Part shown: piece after piece, positions 18,923 to 28,380 of the stretch
Numbering within the stretch: the first letter of the stretch is position 1
Layout: each line of letters starts with the position of its first letter
Source: Halalkalibacter nanhaiisediminis
GTDB taxonomy: Bacteria > Bacillota > Bacilli > Bacillales > Bacillaceae_D
DNA length: 64,000 nt
Assembly: GCF_007830185.1 (NCBI RefSeq)
Contig: NZ_VLKZ01000001.1
Location: forward strand, 372,001 to 436,000
Direction of reading: 5' to 3'
Notes under the pieces: model-generated
Told to the model about the DNA's origin: nothing
The model's input: only the letters and a program-made list of their open reading frames with translations
Databases searched by the model: none
Translations under genes and position numbers: made by a program

Positions 18923-20665
18923 ATGGGTAAAAGAAGTCGATTATTGTCATTGATGGCTTTTGTATTGGTCTGTGTCCTTTTCTCTGGAACGAGTGTAGAA
19001 GCAGCCGCACAGCAAGGAACTGTGACATCCCAAACATTAAATGTCCGGGCTGATGCATCTGCCACAAGTGAGAGATTAGGTTTCCTCCGGTTAGGGGATG
19101 TTATCTCGATTGTAAGGACAACGGGAGAATGGCATGAAATTTTGTATCAAGGAAAAAAAGCATATGTACATAAAAATTATGTGAGGGTAGGATCTTCCTC
19201 ATCCTCTTCAAATGAAATAGCGATTTATGTGAATAATGAAAAGCTCACGCTGCCGATTTCCAATTTACCGTTGGAAAATAACCAGTTGTTGGTTCCGTTT
19301 CGGGCGATAGGTGAGGCGCTCGGAATTGACGTTCGGTGGAGAGAGCAAACTCGTCAAGTATGGGCCAAGGATGGCGGGACAGAAATTTTATTTACTCTTA
19401 ATCAAGAACGAACAGCTGTGAATGATCGTTTCGAAAATGTTAGGCCTGCTCCGCGTATTGCAGGTGCAAGTACAGTGATTCCATTGCGCTTTTTTGCTGA
19501 AACATTTGGGGCAGATGTTTCCTGGATCGAAGCGAAAAAGGAAGTTCGGATTAATCGTAGAGCCTCAGCACCTGCACCTGTTATCCCACAGCCTGATAGT
19601 AATGTGAAGGGGGCGTATCTTGGTCAGGTAAACCGTGCGGAAACATTAAATGTACGCACAGGACCAAGCACAGATCATTCTTCTTTAGGACGATTAGCAA
19701 AAGGAGAGCGGGTACAAGTGCTAGGGTTTTCTGATCGCTGGGCAAAGATTAAATACAATGGGAAAGATGCCTATGTGCATTCCTATTATCTAGATTTGTA
19801 TTCCGACAACAAGCAATTAAAAATGCTTGGTCAGCCAGCAATAGCAAATGCAGGAAATACGACTTCTATTACCTGGCCAAAACTTGGCGGGACCGTCTCT
19901 ACGACTCATACGCAATCTGGTAATCAAATAACGATTCAAACAGATGCAAAAGACTTTGAGCGACTTGCTCGTTCAGTGACGGGATTATCAAATATCTCGT
20001 ATTCAGAAAATAAAACAGGACAAACGATGACATTTACTGTTGCTAGTGATTATCAAGTATCCGTTAGCCATACAGTTGGCGAATTAATTGTGAATGTGAG
20101 CCCTAAAGCGACAGGCAAGCCATTATCAGGTAAGAAAATTGTGATTGATCCAGGTCATGGTGGAACCGATCCAGGGGCAGTAGGAAATGGATTAAATGAG
20201 AAGGATATCGTGTTAGATGTCAGCTTACGCGCGGAAAAGCTATTACGTGAAGCGGGCGCGCATGTGATTATGACGCGCGATAATGATGTTTACCCAACCC
20301 TTACTGATCGAGTAAAGGTAGCAAATGACGTGAGTGCTGATATTTTTATTAGTGTTCATGCGAATGCTGCACAGTCTACTTCAGCAAATGGAACGGAAAC
20401 ATTCTGGAATGCCACATATTCGTCAAAAGAAAGCGAACGCCTTGCGAATGCCATTCATAAGCAAATGATTGCGAAGCTTGGCACTCGCGACCGTGGTGTG
20501 AAAGAAGGGAACTTCCAAGTTATCCGCCAATCAAAAATGCCAAGTGTTTTACTCGAGCTAGCATTTATTTCAAATCCATCTGATGCAGAATTAATGAAAA
20601 AAGATTCATTCCGCAAGAACTCCGCTCAAGCAATCTATGATGGATTAGTCGATTATTATAAGTAA
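18923..20665 (+). CDS. N-acetylmuramoyl-L-alanine amidase with SH3, copper-amine-oxidase-N-like and AMIN domains
   Basis: The ATG at 18923 has AAAGGAGAGG upstream and leads directly to a signal peptide (about 1-29). Domains in the 580-residue protein: SH3b (about 32-92), a copper-amine-oxidase-N-like module (about 100-215, with LLVPFRAIGEALG and VIPLRFFAETFGA), a second SH3b (about 233-295), an AMIN-like module (about 300-395), and Amidase_3 (about 400-580). The zinc residues are visible in IDPGHGG, NGLNEKD and SVHANA, and the catalytic Glu in LLELAFISN. It removes stem peptides from muramic acid. It lacks SLH domains and probably binds the wall through SH3 and AMIN. Confidence 0.93.
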   Translation: MGKRSRLLSLMAFVLVCVLFSGTSVEAAAQQGTVTSQTLNVRADASATSERLGFLRLGDVISIVRTTGEWHEILYQGKKAYVHKNYVRVGSSSSSSNEIAIYVNNEKLTLPISNLPLENNQLLVPFRAIGEALGIDVRWREQTRQVWAKDGGTEILFTLNQERTAVNDRFENVRPAPRIAGASTVIPLRFFAETFGADVSWIEAKKEVRINRRASAPAPVIPQPDSNVKGAYLGQVNRAETLNVRTGPSTDHSSLGRLAKGERVQVLGFSDRWAKIKYNGKDAYVHSYYLDLYSDNKQLKMLGQPAIANAGNTTSITWPKLGGTVSTTHTQSGNQITIQTDAKDFERLARSVTGLSNISYSENKTGQTMTFTVASDYQVSVSHTVGELIVNVSPKATGKPLSGKKIVIDPGHGGTDPGAVGNGLNEKDIVLDVSLRAEKLLREAGAHVIMTRDNDVYPTLTDRVKVANDVSADIFISVHANAAQSTSANGTETFWNATYSSKESERLANAIHKQMIAKLGTRDRGVKEGNFQVIRQSKMPSVLLELAFISNPSDAELMKKDSFRKNSAQAIYDGLVDYYK

Positions 20666-20679
20666 AAGATAGAAATGAA

Positions 20680-20721
20680 GCTGCCTCAATCGCGCTAAGT
20701 GATGGGGGCAGTTTTTTTTTT
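20680..20721 (+). terminator. terminator of the amidase gene
   Basis: GCTGCCTCAATC pairs imperfectly with GATGGGGGCAGT around CGCGCTAAGT, followed by at least nine Ts. Confidence 0.85.
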
Positions 20722-20808
20722 GAGAGTTGGTTCGTTCTTAGTTGGACAGGAAAAGAAAAGAATGATGTTTTTTTATCCAAGTTGAGAGCATCGACTCATG
20801 AAAGATTT
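20722..20808 (+). repeat. dispersed post-terminator element, copy B
   Basis: It starts GAGAGTTGGTTCGTTCTTAG immediately after the T tract and carries GTTGGACAGGAAAAG and GTTGAGAGCATCGACTCATG. Confidence 0.75.
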
Positions 20809-21020
20809 GTGCGGGGAGAGGACACTTGGCTGTTGCAAGGAGGACATAAGTTTTAGCAAAGGGATGAAGTGAAGGTCGAGCTAATAAGGGCAAAATTGGG
20901 AGGTTAAGTTCAATAGGATAGTGGAAAGGATATTAGCCAAATGTAGGTATTTATTTTTCCGAAAAGAGGAGTTTATTAGTCGAATTCGCCTGCTTATCGG
21001 CTTAGCTATGATCAAAGAAA
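20809..21020. other. intergenic stretch with decayed 21-bp motif
   Basis: No ORF with a ribosome site was seen. The end (about 20959-21005) holds CCGAAAA, TCGAATTC and TCGGCTTAG about 17-21 bp apart, resembling a degenerate CGGTCTAA array. Confidence 0.35.
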
Positions 21021-21045
21021 GTGACCCCAGCTAAGCTGGAGTCAC
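21021..21045 (-). terminator. terminator overlapping the stop of the transglycosylase-SLH gene
   Basis: The stem GTGACCCCAGC/GCTGGAGTCAC has one mismatch, and Ts follow on the minus strand. The stop codon of the gene lies inside the hairpin. Confidence 0.75.
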
Positions 21046-22560
21046 AATTTCATTATTTCCTGTCATGACACGATGCATAAATACAGCAAATTCAGCTCTG
21101 GTCACGTCTGAATTAGGTGCATATGTCGTTTGGGTCTTACCTGCAACGATGCGATTACTATATAGAGTATGAACATCGTCCTCATACCATGCTCCTGCTG
21201 GCACATCGGTGAATGGGTGATCGATCGTAGGTTCTTCAAATGTATATAGTCTATTTAATAAGACAGCCATTTGCGCTCGTGTTAACTGTTCATTTGGCTG
21301 AAACTGGGTTGCTGTTACTCCTGAAAAAATCCCTTCATCTACAGCTGCTGCAATCGCATCGTAATAAGGGTGATTCGTTGGTACATCTTGAAAGTTCGGG
21401 TTTGGACGATTGTCCATTGATAGATTTTCTGATCGAACTAGTAGTGTAGCTGCTTGTGCTCGTGTAATCGAATCACTGACACCGTAGTAACCGTTTGGAT
21501 ACCCTTTAATAATCCCTTGCTCGGTTAAAAAATAAATCGCTTCTGCCCCCCAATGGCTTAAGGGCACATCAGGGAATGGTTCGACAATAACTGGTTTTTC
21601 TGGTGATTCTACATAATCACTAGCTTCTAGGTAGCTTGACGCGACATAACCACTCGTTCCGTCCCATTTTGTTGCAGGGTACCAAACAAAATGGTTTCTA
21701 CTTTGTGGATTCGAATCATAAGTAAAATCGCCAGTAATCGTAATGACTTCACCTTCATTTATTGTGCTTAAGCTTTTGCTTGAACTAGTAGGGTTTTCGC
21801 GTAGCTGTAAACGGGTTGTCGTTGATTGTACATATTCGTTTGGTTCGAAATAATAGCTACTCTTTGTGAGTGCCTGGTTTGTTTCAACATGCTTTGTCAC
21901 AAATTGAATTGGTTCGCGAGCTTCAGGGTCATATTGAAAATCGCTCGGCTCAAACGGGATTCTCGCTAACGATAGCAGATGATACTCGTTGATCAGATCA
22001 AATACTCTTTCTTGATACGCCTCTGAGTTACGTTCGCCTGAGCTTTGGATGACGGGGCTATTTATCGGCATCGTTCCGTTATAAGCCATCATTGCAAAGT
22101 ACCAATGCTCGATGATGTTTCGTTCATGATCATTGATTTTTGGCAGGTCCCCTCTAGTAAACATGCTATTAAGAATTTCGACTCCTGCTTGGATATTGTA
22201 GACGAGATCATTTTTTAGGCGATTGATATCATAATGTTGATACAAGGTTACTTGCATTAAACCAATCCCACCATCAAAGGATTCAATAGCCTCACCATTT
22301 GCATTGAATTGAGCCCAACTTGAATTTTCCATATGAGCAACACCTTTGACAACCTCAGGTGGAATATCGTAGGTAAGGGCCATTTCCGTTAATAAGCAGT
22401 TCGTCATTTGATAGGAAGGATTCACACCTGGTCGGGGTTCATACCCACATTTCTCAGCTACATTTTCGGCTGCATAACTTGTCTGGGTTCCTAGGGTGAC
22501 AAATATTAGTAAACTCATCATGAGGATAGGGATCATTCTAAATTTGAACGTTTGGTACAA
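21031..22560 (-). CDS. SLT-type lytic transglycosylase with SH3 and three SLH domains
   Basis: A TTG start with AAGGAGG at 8 nt; 509 residues. A signal peptide (about 1-30) is followed by a lysozyme-like domain (about 45-200) with VVKGVAHMENSSWAQF (a likely catalytic Glu) and GGIGLMQVT, as in soluble lytic transglycosylases. An SH3 domain lies at about 250-315, and three SLH domains end the protein (about 325-380, 388-440 and 448-500; TRAQ, TRAQ and TRAE). It would cleave glycan strands at the wall. It is transcribed away from the tagA-csaB-tagO cluster. Confidence 0.87.
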   Translation of the reverse strand: MYQTFKFRMIPILMMSLLIFVTLGTQTSYAAENVAEKCGYEPRPGVNPSYQMTNCLLTEMALTYDIPPEVVKGVAHMENSSWAQFNANGEAIESFDGGIGLMQVTLYQHYDINRLKNDLVYNIQAGVEILNSMFTRGDLPKINDHERNIIEHWYFAMMAYNGTMPINSPVIQSSGERNSEAYQERVFDLINEYHLLSLARIPFEPSDFQYDPEAREPIQFVTKHVETNQALTKSSYYFEPNEYVQSTTTRLQLRENPTSSSKSLSTINEGEVITITGDFTYDSNPQSRNHFVWYPATKWDGTSGYVASSYLEASDYVESPEKPVIVEPFPDVPLSHWGAEAIYFLTEQGIIKGYPNGYYGVSDSITRAQAATLLVRSENLSMDNRPNPNFQDVPTNHPYYDAIAAAVDEGIFSGVTATQFQPNEQLTRAQMAVLLNRLYTFEEPTIDHPFTDVPAGAWYEDDVHTLYSNRIVAGKTQTTYAPNSDVTRAEFAVFMHRVMTGNNEIVTPA

Positions 22561-22739
22561 TTGAGTCTCCTCCTTATTATTTTTCTCTCTTTCTATTAGG
22601 CGAATGAAAGGGTAGTAGGATTACAAAAAATTAACATTTTATGAAATCATCTATCTATCAGTCTATCATACTTCTTTTACGTGAAGTCAATGCGTAAAAA
22701 GGAGTAGCTTTGGTGAAAATGTTCTGAACGAATCCTCTG

Positions 22740-22822
22740 TCAAACTTCATTCGTTCCTTGTTGTAAAAAAAAGAATAAGGCTTTTCTAATCTAAGTTCTA
22801 AGCATCGGATTATGAAATTTTT
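22740..22822 (+). repeat. dispersed element, diverged copy C
   Basis: TTCATTCGTTCCTTGTTG, AAAAAGAATAAGGCTTTTCT, CTAAGTTCTAAGCATCGG and TTATGAAATTTTT align with the other copies, but many bases differ. No terminator precedes it. Confidence 0.5.
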
Positions 22823-22953
22823 AAGGGATAGTGAAGTGCAATTGGAAAAATGAGGCGATTGTGTTGATATCTTAAAAATCAATTCCCATCGTTGTCGATT
22901 TTTGATATGATCGGCTATGGTATGAAATATATGAAATGAGTTGGTGATGAACG

Positions 22954-23694
22954 ATGTCAGACCGCAAAGTTTCAGTGCTTGGTGTTGACTTTTTACATAC
23001 AACAATGGCTGGTATGATTGAACGATTAAAGGCTCATCTTGAGCGAGGAGACAAGACATTTGTTGTAACAGCAAACCCAGAAATTGTCTTGCATGCCCAG
23101 GATGACGTGGCGTATCGTTCGTATCTTGAAAAAGCGACGTACGTAACAGCTGATGGGATTGGTGTCGTCAAAGCGGCTGGAATGCTTGGACAACCTCTTC
23201 CTGAACGCGTGACAGGCTTTGACATGTTTATGGCGCTGCTTGATATTGCAAATGAACGTAAGTACAGCATCTACTTACTTGGCGCAAAAAATGAAGTTCT
23301 TGAAAAAACGATAGCTGAAATCAATAAGCAGTTTCCAAACGTGAGGATTGCTGGTTCCCATCATGGTTTTTTTGATTGGGATTCGACTGAAATAGAAGAT
23401 GAGATCCACTCACTTCAGCCAGATATGGTCTTTTTAGCGTTAGGGTTTCCACGACAAGAAAAGTGGATTGCTGAGCGCTATGACAAGTTTTCAAAGGGGC
23501 TTTTCATGGGGATTGGTGGTAGCTTCGATGTTCTTGCAGGTGAAGTGAAGCGTGCGCCAATATTTTGGCAAAAGATCCATCTTGAATGGTTCTACCGCTT
23601 ACTAAAGCAGCCGTCGCGTTGGCGGAGAATGCTGGCCCTGCCGATTTTTGCTGGACGAGTGCTGCGGGAGAAACGGAAGCAACGTCATGAGTAA
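22954..23694 (+). CDS. tagA: WecB/TagA/CpsF-family (GT26) glycosyltransferase
   Basis: A 246-residue cytoplasmic, membrane-associated enzyme. Family motifs are FVVTANPEIVLHAQ, TYVTADGIGVVKAAG, RVTGFDMF, YLLGAKNE and LGFPRQEKWI, with a GIGGSFDVLAGEVKRAP block and a basic C-terminus (LKQPSRWRRMLALP..). TagA transfers ManNAc to undecaprenyl-PP-GlcNAc as the first committed step of a wall polymer. Here it heads a cluster with a flippase, csaB and tagO, so it probably primes the pyruvylated secondary polymer that SLH domains bind. Its last codons overlap the next start by 8 bp. Confidence 0.9.
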   Translation: MSDRKVSVLGVDFLHTTMAGMIERLKAHLERGDKTFVVTANPEIVLHAQDDVAYRSYLEKATYVTADGIGVVKAAGMLGQPLPERVTGFDMFMALLDIANERKYSIYLLGAKNEVLEKTIAEINKQFPNVRIAGSHHGFFDWDSTEIEDEIHSLQPDMVFLALGFPRQEKWIAERYDKFSKGLFMGIGGSFDVLAGEVKRAPIFWQKIHLEWFYRLLKQPSRWRRMLALPIFAGRVLREKRKQRHE

Positions 23695-25267
23695 GTCAAC
23701 CTTTTTAAAGGGAGCAATCTGGCTAACAATCGCTACTTTTTTATCAAAGCTGTTGGGCAGTGCGTTCCGTATTCCACTACAAAATATTGCAGGGGATGAA
23801 GTGCTCGGGATATTTAGTGTCGTATACCCTGTATATATGACGATTTTGATTATCACCGTTGCGGGGATTCCTCTTGCGATCTCCAAGTTAATCTCAACAG
23901 CAAGAGCAGAGGGTCGGACGGATGATATTTATTTTATTTACCGAACCTCGACGATTCTTGGGATCTTTACGGGGCTTTTGAGTTTCATTCTTATGTTTGT
24001 TTTTGCTGAAAAGGTTGCTGGACAGCTTGGGGGATCACTCGTCACTTATTCTGTTATAGTCGTTTCGTTTACACTTATATTTGCCCCTTATATGGCTGTA
24101 TTTCGAGGTTTTTTCCAAGGATTTGACGATATGATTCCAACCGCTATTTCACAAGTGCTTGAACAATTTGTGCGAGTGATTATTATTTTGGCTGCGGCGG
24201 TTTATTTAACAAATCAAGCTTATTCTACTGATATCGTAGCTGGTGGGGTGATGATTGGCTCTGTTGTAGGGGTTATCATCTCATTAATTTACTTACGAAT
24301 CATTTTTGCTAAACGTAAGCTTCTAGCCCAACGACCGCGTTACAATCTTCAGCAATTTAAAGTTTGGACAAAGAGAATCCTGATTGTCTCCTTACCGATC
24401 TGTTTTGGTGCGCTTACGATGGCGCTATTAAACGTTGTGGATTCACTCACGGTTCCGCGTCAGCTTGCAGCTATTGGCAATACAGAACAAGAGCTCACGG
24501 CGTTATATGGTATTTACGGACGTGGACAAGCGCTTGTTCAAATTGCGGTTGTCTTTGCGAGTGCGCTCATTCTTCCGCTTATCCCAGCGATTACAAAGGC
24601 GCTTGCTGAACGCAAACCTGAGCAGGCAGCCACGATTATTGATAAGGCAACGACATTTACCCATATTACGTCATGGCCAGTTGCTATTGGGTTGGCAGTT
24701 GTTACGCTACCAGTTAATTACGTTTTGTTTGGAGATACTTTAGGTAGTGATGTTATTTTTATTTTATCATTAAGTGCTCTCTTCACGTCGTTTTCCGTAC
24801 TGACGACAGGGGTCTTGCAAGGAGCCAATCGTGAGCGGGCAGCAGCTATCGTTGTTCTTGTATTCTCAATTGTGAAAGTTGTTTTAAATATTATTCTTGT
24901 TGGTCAATACGGCATTATGGGCGCAGCGGTTTCAACACTTATTACGTATATTTTGATTACGATCGCTAATATGGTCGTTTTGAACCAAACGATCCCATTC
25001 GGATGGGTGAAGCGTGCTCATTTTGTTTTTGCTGGATCGAGCCTTGTGATGGGTAGCGTACTTGTGCTTATTCAATGGCTTTTTGGTACTGAGGGTTGGT
25101 CTAGAGGATTAACAAGTATTTACCTCACTTTCTTAATTGGTGTTGGAGCCATTATTTATGGTGGGTTGATTATATTATTAAAAGGAATTGATCGTGACAT
25201 GCTACAATCACTTCCGTTCGTGTCTAAATTTATAAAACCTGTAAACAAACCTGAAAGGATGTCATAA
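23687..25267 (+). CDS. MOP-family polysaccharide/lipid flippase (MurJ/SpoVB-like)
   Basis: The ATG at 23687 overlaps the tagA-like stop (ATGAGTAA). The 526-residue protein has about 14 membrane helices. It begins FLKGAIWLTIATFLSKLLGSAFRIPLQ, shows GGIPLAISK-like and FRGFFQGFDDMIPTAISQVLEQ segments, and a FGALTMALLNVVDSLTVPRQL helix typical of SpoVB/MurJ-type exporters. By position it should flip the lipid-linked polymer unit across the membrane, the role proposed for csaA in csaAB loci. The name is left open because several flippase groups look alike. Confidence 0.87.
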   Translation: MSKSTFLKGAIWLTIATFLSKLLGSAFRIPLQNIAGDEVLGIFSVVYPVYMTILIITVAGIPLAISKLISTARAEGRTDDIYFIYRTSTILGIFTGLLSFILMFVFAEKVAGQLGGSLVTYSVIVVSFTLIFAPYMAVFRGFFQGFDDMIPTAISQVLEQFVRVIIILAAAVYLTNQAYSTDIVAGGVMIGSVVGVIISLIYLRIIFAKRKLLAQRPRYNLQQFKVWTKRILIVSLPICFGALTMALLNVVDSLTVPRQLAAIGNTEQELTALYGIYGRGQALVQIAVVFASALILPLIPAITKALAERKPEQAATIIDKATTFTHITSWPVAIGLAVVTLPVNYVLFGDTLGSDVIFILSLSALFTSFSVLTTGVLQGANRERAAAIVVLVFSIVKVVLNIILVGQYGIMGAAVSTLITYILITIANMVVLNQTIPFGWVKRAHFVFAGSSLVMGSVLVLIQWLFGTEGWSRGLTSIYLTFLIGVGAIIYGGLIILLKGIDRDMLQSLPFVSKFIKPVNKPERMS

Positions 25268-25269
25268 CG

Positions 25270-27228
25270 TTGTTTAAAAAAGGGCTTTGGGCCGTTGTTA
25301 TTATTGCACTTCTTGCATCGATACCTTCATTAATCGAGCGCGTTCAAGTTGAACAGGAAAACCCATCTTATGAAGTAGTGTTGCCATATGAACAATTTGT
25401 GCAGTGGCCAGAAATGTTAAATGGAAGCTTTACTGCAGAACATGCCTTAGAAGAACTTAAGGAGCATGGCTTAACGTCGATAAGTATTGTACCGATTACG
25501 GTATCTGATTTAGTGACGGATGGGATATTTGACCGGATTAAAAAAAATGAAATTGAACATGAGCATCCTGAGGCGGAAGGTGAGCTTCCAGAGATTAATG
25601 GACAATTTATTAAAATTTTAGAACCTGGTAGTGAGTATATTACCACTGTTGAAGAGGCATATAACAACCATTATATGATCATGGAGGAAGAAGAGATTCT
25701 CCCAAAAAGATTAAAGGTCTCGTTTCATGCTTATGGAGATGACACATACCTGTTTCTTCCATACGAAGTGAATCTAAATACAATGCCAATTGGCTTTGAT
25801 CATGACGCCCTTCAGCTTATTCGTGATGCAGATTTGAATGTGATTCCTCGTCTACCAAATCGCTTCTCGAACATTCAAAATGAAGATCATTATGTCTATG
25901 ACATGCTAGACGTGTTAGCGCATGATTTCGATGCGCATACGTTATCGTTTACGGGTACAGATGTGATTGGTGCAGGAGAGCCTGAGCAATTAAAGACATT
26001 TGCGCAAAAGATAAACGAGCTCGGCTTTTCGGTTGTGTCAATTGATTTCAATGACCAGCGTGGAATGAATTCACTTCTTAGAGTTGGTGATTTAGAGGAA
26101 GATGTCATTCGTCTGTTTAGTATGACGCTTGGCAAAGGAAATGAAAAAGAGTATGAGGCTGAGGTTGAAAAAGGGCTTCGTGGCTACAAGGAACGAAACA
26201 TTCGTATGATGTATGTGAACCCAGTTGTGAATCACCCATCAGGCCCACAAGCGTACCATCATCCAGGTGAGGCCCTGCAAGGTTATCAATATACGCTTAA
26301 CATGATCGATTCACTAACAACGAAGCTAGGTAAAGAGTATAACACTCAGGCTGAACCGTTTCGATCTTTTTCACAACCATTTATTGTAACGATTTTAGTT
26401 CTTCTCGGAGCTACTGCATTTCTAAGTTTGACAGGCCTTAAGCTTCATCGCTATATTGGAGTGATTGCTGGATTAGGCGGACTTGGTCTTGTTGCTTTAG
26501 CGCTAATGAATGTGAGTCTGGCGTGGAGTGGATTAGCCCTTTTAACGGCCATTAGTGGTGCGGTTTATGCAGGCTTATCTGTTGGCGAAATCAAAGGATG
26601 GAAGCAGTTAATATTACAATATTTGATTTCTATTGCGATTGGCTTAATAGCTGCATGGCTAGTCATTGCGATAATGTATGGTCCAACATTCTTAGTAAAG
26701 GTCGATCAATTTAGAGGGGTTAAAATTCTTGCGGCGTTACCAGTGCTCATTGTTGGTTTCATCTTGTTTGCTTCGTTCTTAAAGAAGCTGATGGTCGAGC
26801 CAGTTCGTTATTGGCATTTAGCGATTATGGTGCTGTTGGCAGGGGTGCTCGCATTTTACGTCTGGAGATCAGGCAATGCAGGCCTAGCTCTACCTTATGA
26901 GCTTGAGTTCCGTGCTTGGTTAGAGTCAATACTATATGCTCGTCCAAGAACATCGGAGTTTCTCATCGGCTTCCCATTGTTTATGTTAGGTCTATATCTA
27001 AGAATGGTTAAACATAAGGCGGCACCTATTTTTATTACATTGGGTATGCTCGGTTTTGCTTCAATGGTTGGGACGTTTACTCATTTGCATACGGCTTTAC
27101 TGATTTCAATCCTACGAACCGTTTATGCGATTATTCTTGGATTTATCATCGGACTTATGGTGATTGGGGTGTATCGTCTACTTGAACGCTACATCTTTCC
27201 TGAAGTGCGAAAGAGGTGGATGCAATGA
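25270..27228 (+). CDS. DUF5693-type polytopic membrane protein of the csaB cluster
   Basis: A TTG start two bases after the previous stop, with a GAAAGGATG site; 652 residues. A signal anchor (about 5-17) is followed by an outer domain of about 355 residues with an ALEELKEHGLTSISI-like, TIM-barrel-like pattern. About ten membrane helices occupy residues 370-640. The same arrangement sits directly before csaB in many Bacilli and is annotated DUF5693; its function is unknown. Co-location suggests a part in export or modification of the wall polymer. Its stop overlaps the csaB start (ATGA). Confidence 0.75.
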   Translation: MFKKGLWAVVIIALLASIPSLIERVQVEQENPSYEVVLPYEQFVQWPEMLNGSFTAEHALEELKEHGLTSISIVPITVSDLVTDGIFDRIKKNEIEHEHPEAEGELPEINGQFIKILEPGSEYITTVEEAYNNHYMIMEEEEILPKRLKVSFHAYGDDTYLFLPYEVNLNTMPIGFDHDALQLIRDADLNVIPRLPNRFSNIQNEDHYVYDMLDVLAHDFDAHTLSFTGTDVIGAGEPEQLKTFAQKINELGFSVVSIDFNDQRGMNSLLRVGDLEEDVIRLFSMTLGKGNEKEYEAEVEKGLRGYKERNIRMMYVNPVVNHPSGPQAYHHPGEALQGYQYTLNMIDSLTTKLGKEYNTQAEPFRSFSQPFIVTILVLLGATAFLSLTGLKLHRYIGVIAGLGGLGLVALALMNVSLAWSGLALLTAISGAVYAGLSVGEIKGWKQLILQYLISIAIGLIAAWLVIAIMYGPTFLVKVDQFRGVKILAALPVLIVGFILFASFLKKLMVEPVRYWHLAIMVLLAGVLAFYVWRSGNAGLALPYELEFRAWLESILYARPRTSEFLIGFPLFMLGLYLRMVKHKAAPIFITLGMLGFASMVGTFTHLHTALLISILRTVYAIILGFIIGLMVIGVYRLLERYIFPEVRKRWMQ

Positions 27229-28283
27229 GACTCGTCTTATCAGGCTACTACGGTTTTAATAATGTTGGAGATGAAGCGATCCTTTATTCGATCATTTCAG
27301 CATTGAGAGAAGCCAATTCAGCTGTGCATATCACTGTTTTATCGAATGATCCAGAAAAGACAGCAAAAGAGTATGGTGTAGAAGCTGTGAATCGTTGGAA
27401 GCTTAAAGAGGTAGCACGTGTCATTCGCTCAGCTGATGGTGTGATAAGTGGCGGGGGCAGTCTTTTGCAGGACAAGACGGGAAATCGAAGTGTGATCTAT
27501 TATTCAGGCATTATGTGGATTGCAAAGCTGTTTCGTAAGCCTTATTTTGTTTATGCCCAAGGGATCGGTCCTTTAAGCGGGAGCCGAAATCAGCAGATCG
27601 TGAGACGCACTCTTGAAGGAAGTAAATTACTTACTGTTCGCGATCAAGAGTCAAAGGAGCTGCTAGAGCAGATTGGGATTAAAAAGACGGCTGAGCTTGT
27701 TCCAGATCCTGTCCTTGGCTTTGTTCTACGAGCAGATGATAAAGGCGAGCGTATTGTATCCTCTCCTTATGTAGCCGTCTCCGTTCGCGATTGGCCAAGT
27801 GAAATTGATTATAAAAAGAAACTGGCTAGCAGCTTAGATGAAATTGCGAGAGATGGCTATGCAATTGTCTTTATTCCGATGCACGGTGAGCATGATGCAA
27901 AGTCATCAGCTGAAACGGCAGATCTCATGAAGGAGAAGGCTATTATTGCTCCTCATGACGGATCGATTATGCAGAAGGTAAAATGGATTGCTGAAAGTGA
28001 GCTACTAATCGGGATGAGGCTACACGCGCTCATTTTTGCTGCTGTTGGTGATACACCGTTTGTGGCACTATCCTATGACCCAAAGATCGATTCGTTTGCG
28101 AAGCTTTGCAAGCAGCCTGTCGCGGGTCATGTGAATGTTGAATGGGATGAAAATAAGCTTGTTCAAATGACGAAAGAGCAACTAGCGAACAAAGAAGAGG
28201 CAGTTGAGCAGATGCTTATTTATACAAAGGAAGCAAAGCAAAAAGCCAAGCAAACAGCTGTTGATGTGTTAAAACATTTATAA
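27225..28283 (+). CDS. csaB: polysaccharide pyruvyl transferase CsaB
   Basis: The ATG at 27225 has AAGAGG at 8 nt; an upstream GTG (27216) is less likely. 352 residues. Motifs of the family include MRLVLSGYYGFNNVGDEAIL, the GGGSLLQD block, FVYAQGIGPL, VPDPVLGF, VAVSVRDWPS and the C-terminal LLIGMRLHALIFAA. CsaB adds ketal pyruvate to the secondary cell-wall polymer, the modification that SLH domains recognise. Five SLH genes upstream in this window make that role very likely. A clean terminator ends the tagA-csaB operon. Confidence 0.95.
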   Translation: MRLVLSGYYGFNNVGDEAILYSIISALREANSAVHITVLSNDPEKTAKEYGVEAVNRWKLKEVARVIRSADGVISGGGSLLQDKTGNRSVIYYSGIMWIAKLFRKPYFVYAQGIGPLSGSRNQQIVRRTLEGSKLLTVRDQESKELLEQIGIKKTAELVPDPVLGFVLRADDKGERIVSSPYVAVSVRDWPSEIDYKKKLASSLDEIARDGYAIVFIPMHGEHDAKSSAETADLMKEKAIIAPHDGSIMQKVKWIAESELLIGMRLHALIFAAVGDTPFVALSYDPKIDSFAKLCKQPVAGHVNVEWDENKLVQMTKEQLANKEEAVEQMLIYTKEAKQKAKQTAVDVLKHL

Positions 28284-28289
28284 TATTAG

Positions 28290-28329
28290 AGAGTTTGCAC
28301 GAGTAATGTCACTCGGCAAACTCTTTTTT
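28290..28329 (+). terminator. terminator of the tagA-csaB operon
   Basis: AGAGTTTGC pairs with GCAAACTCT, and an inner CGAGT pairs with ACTCG. Five to six Ts follow. Confidence 0.9.
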
Positions 28330-28380
28330 ATTGTGAAGATAGTAAGTGTTTTTTTGATAAGATATGAGCTTTAGTGGGAT

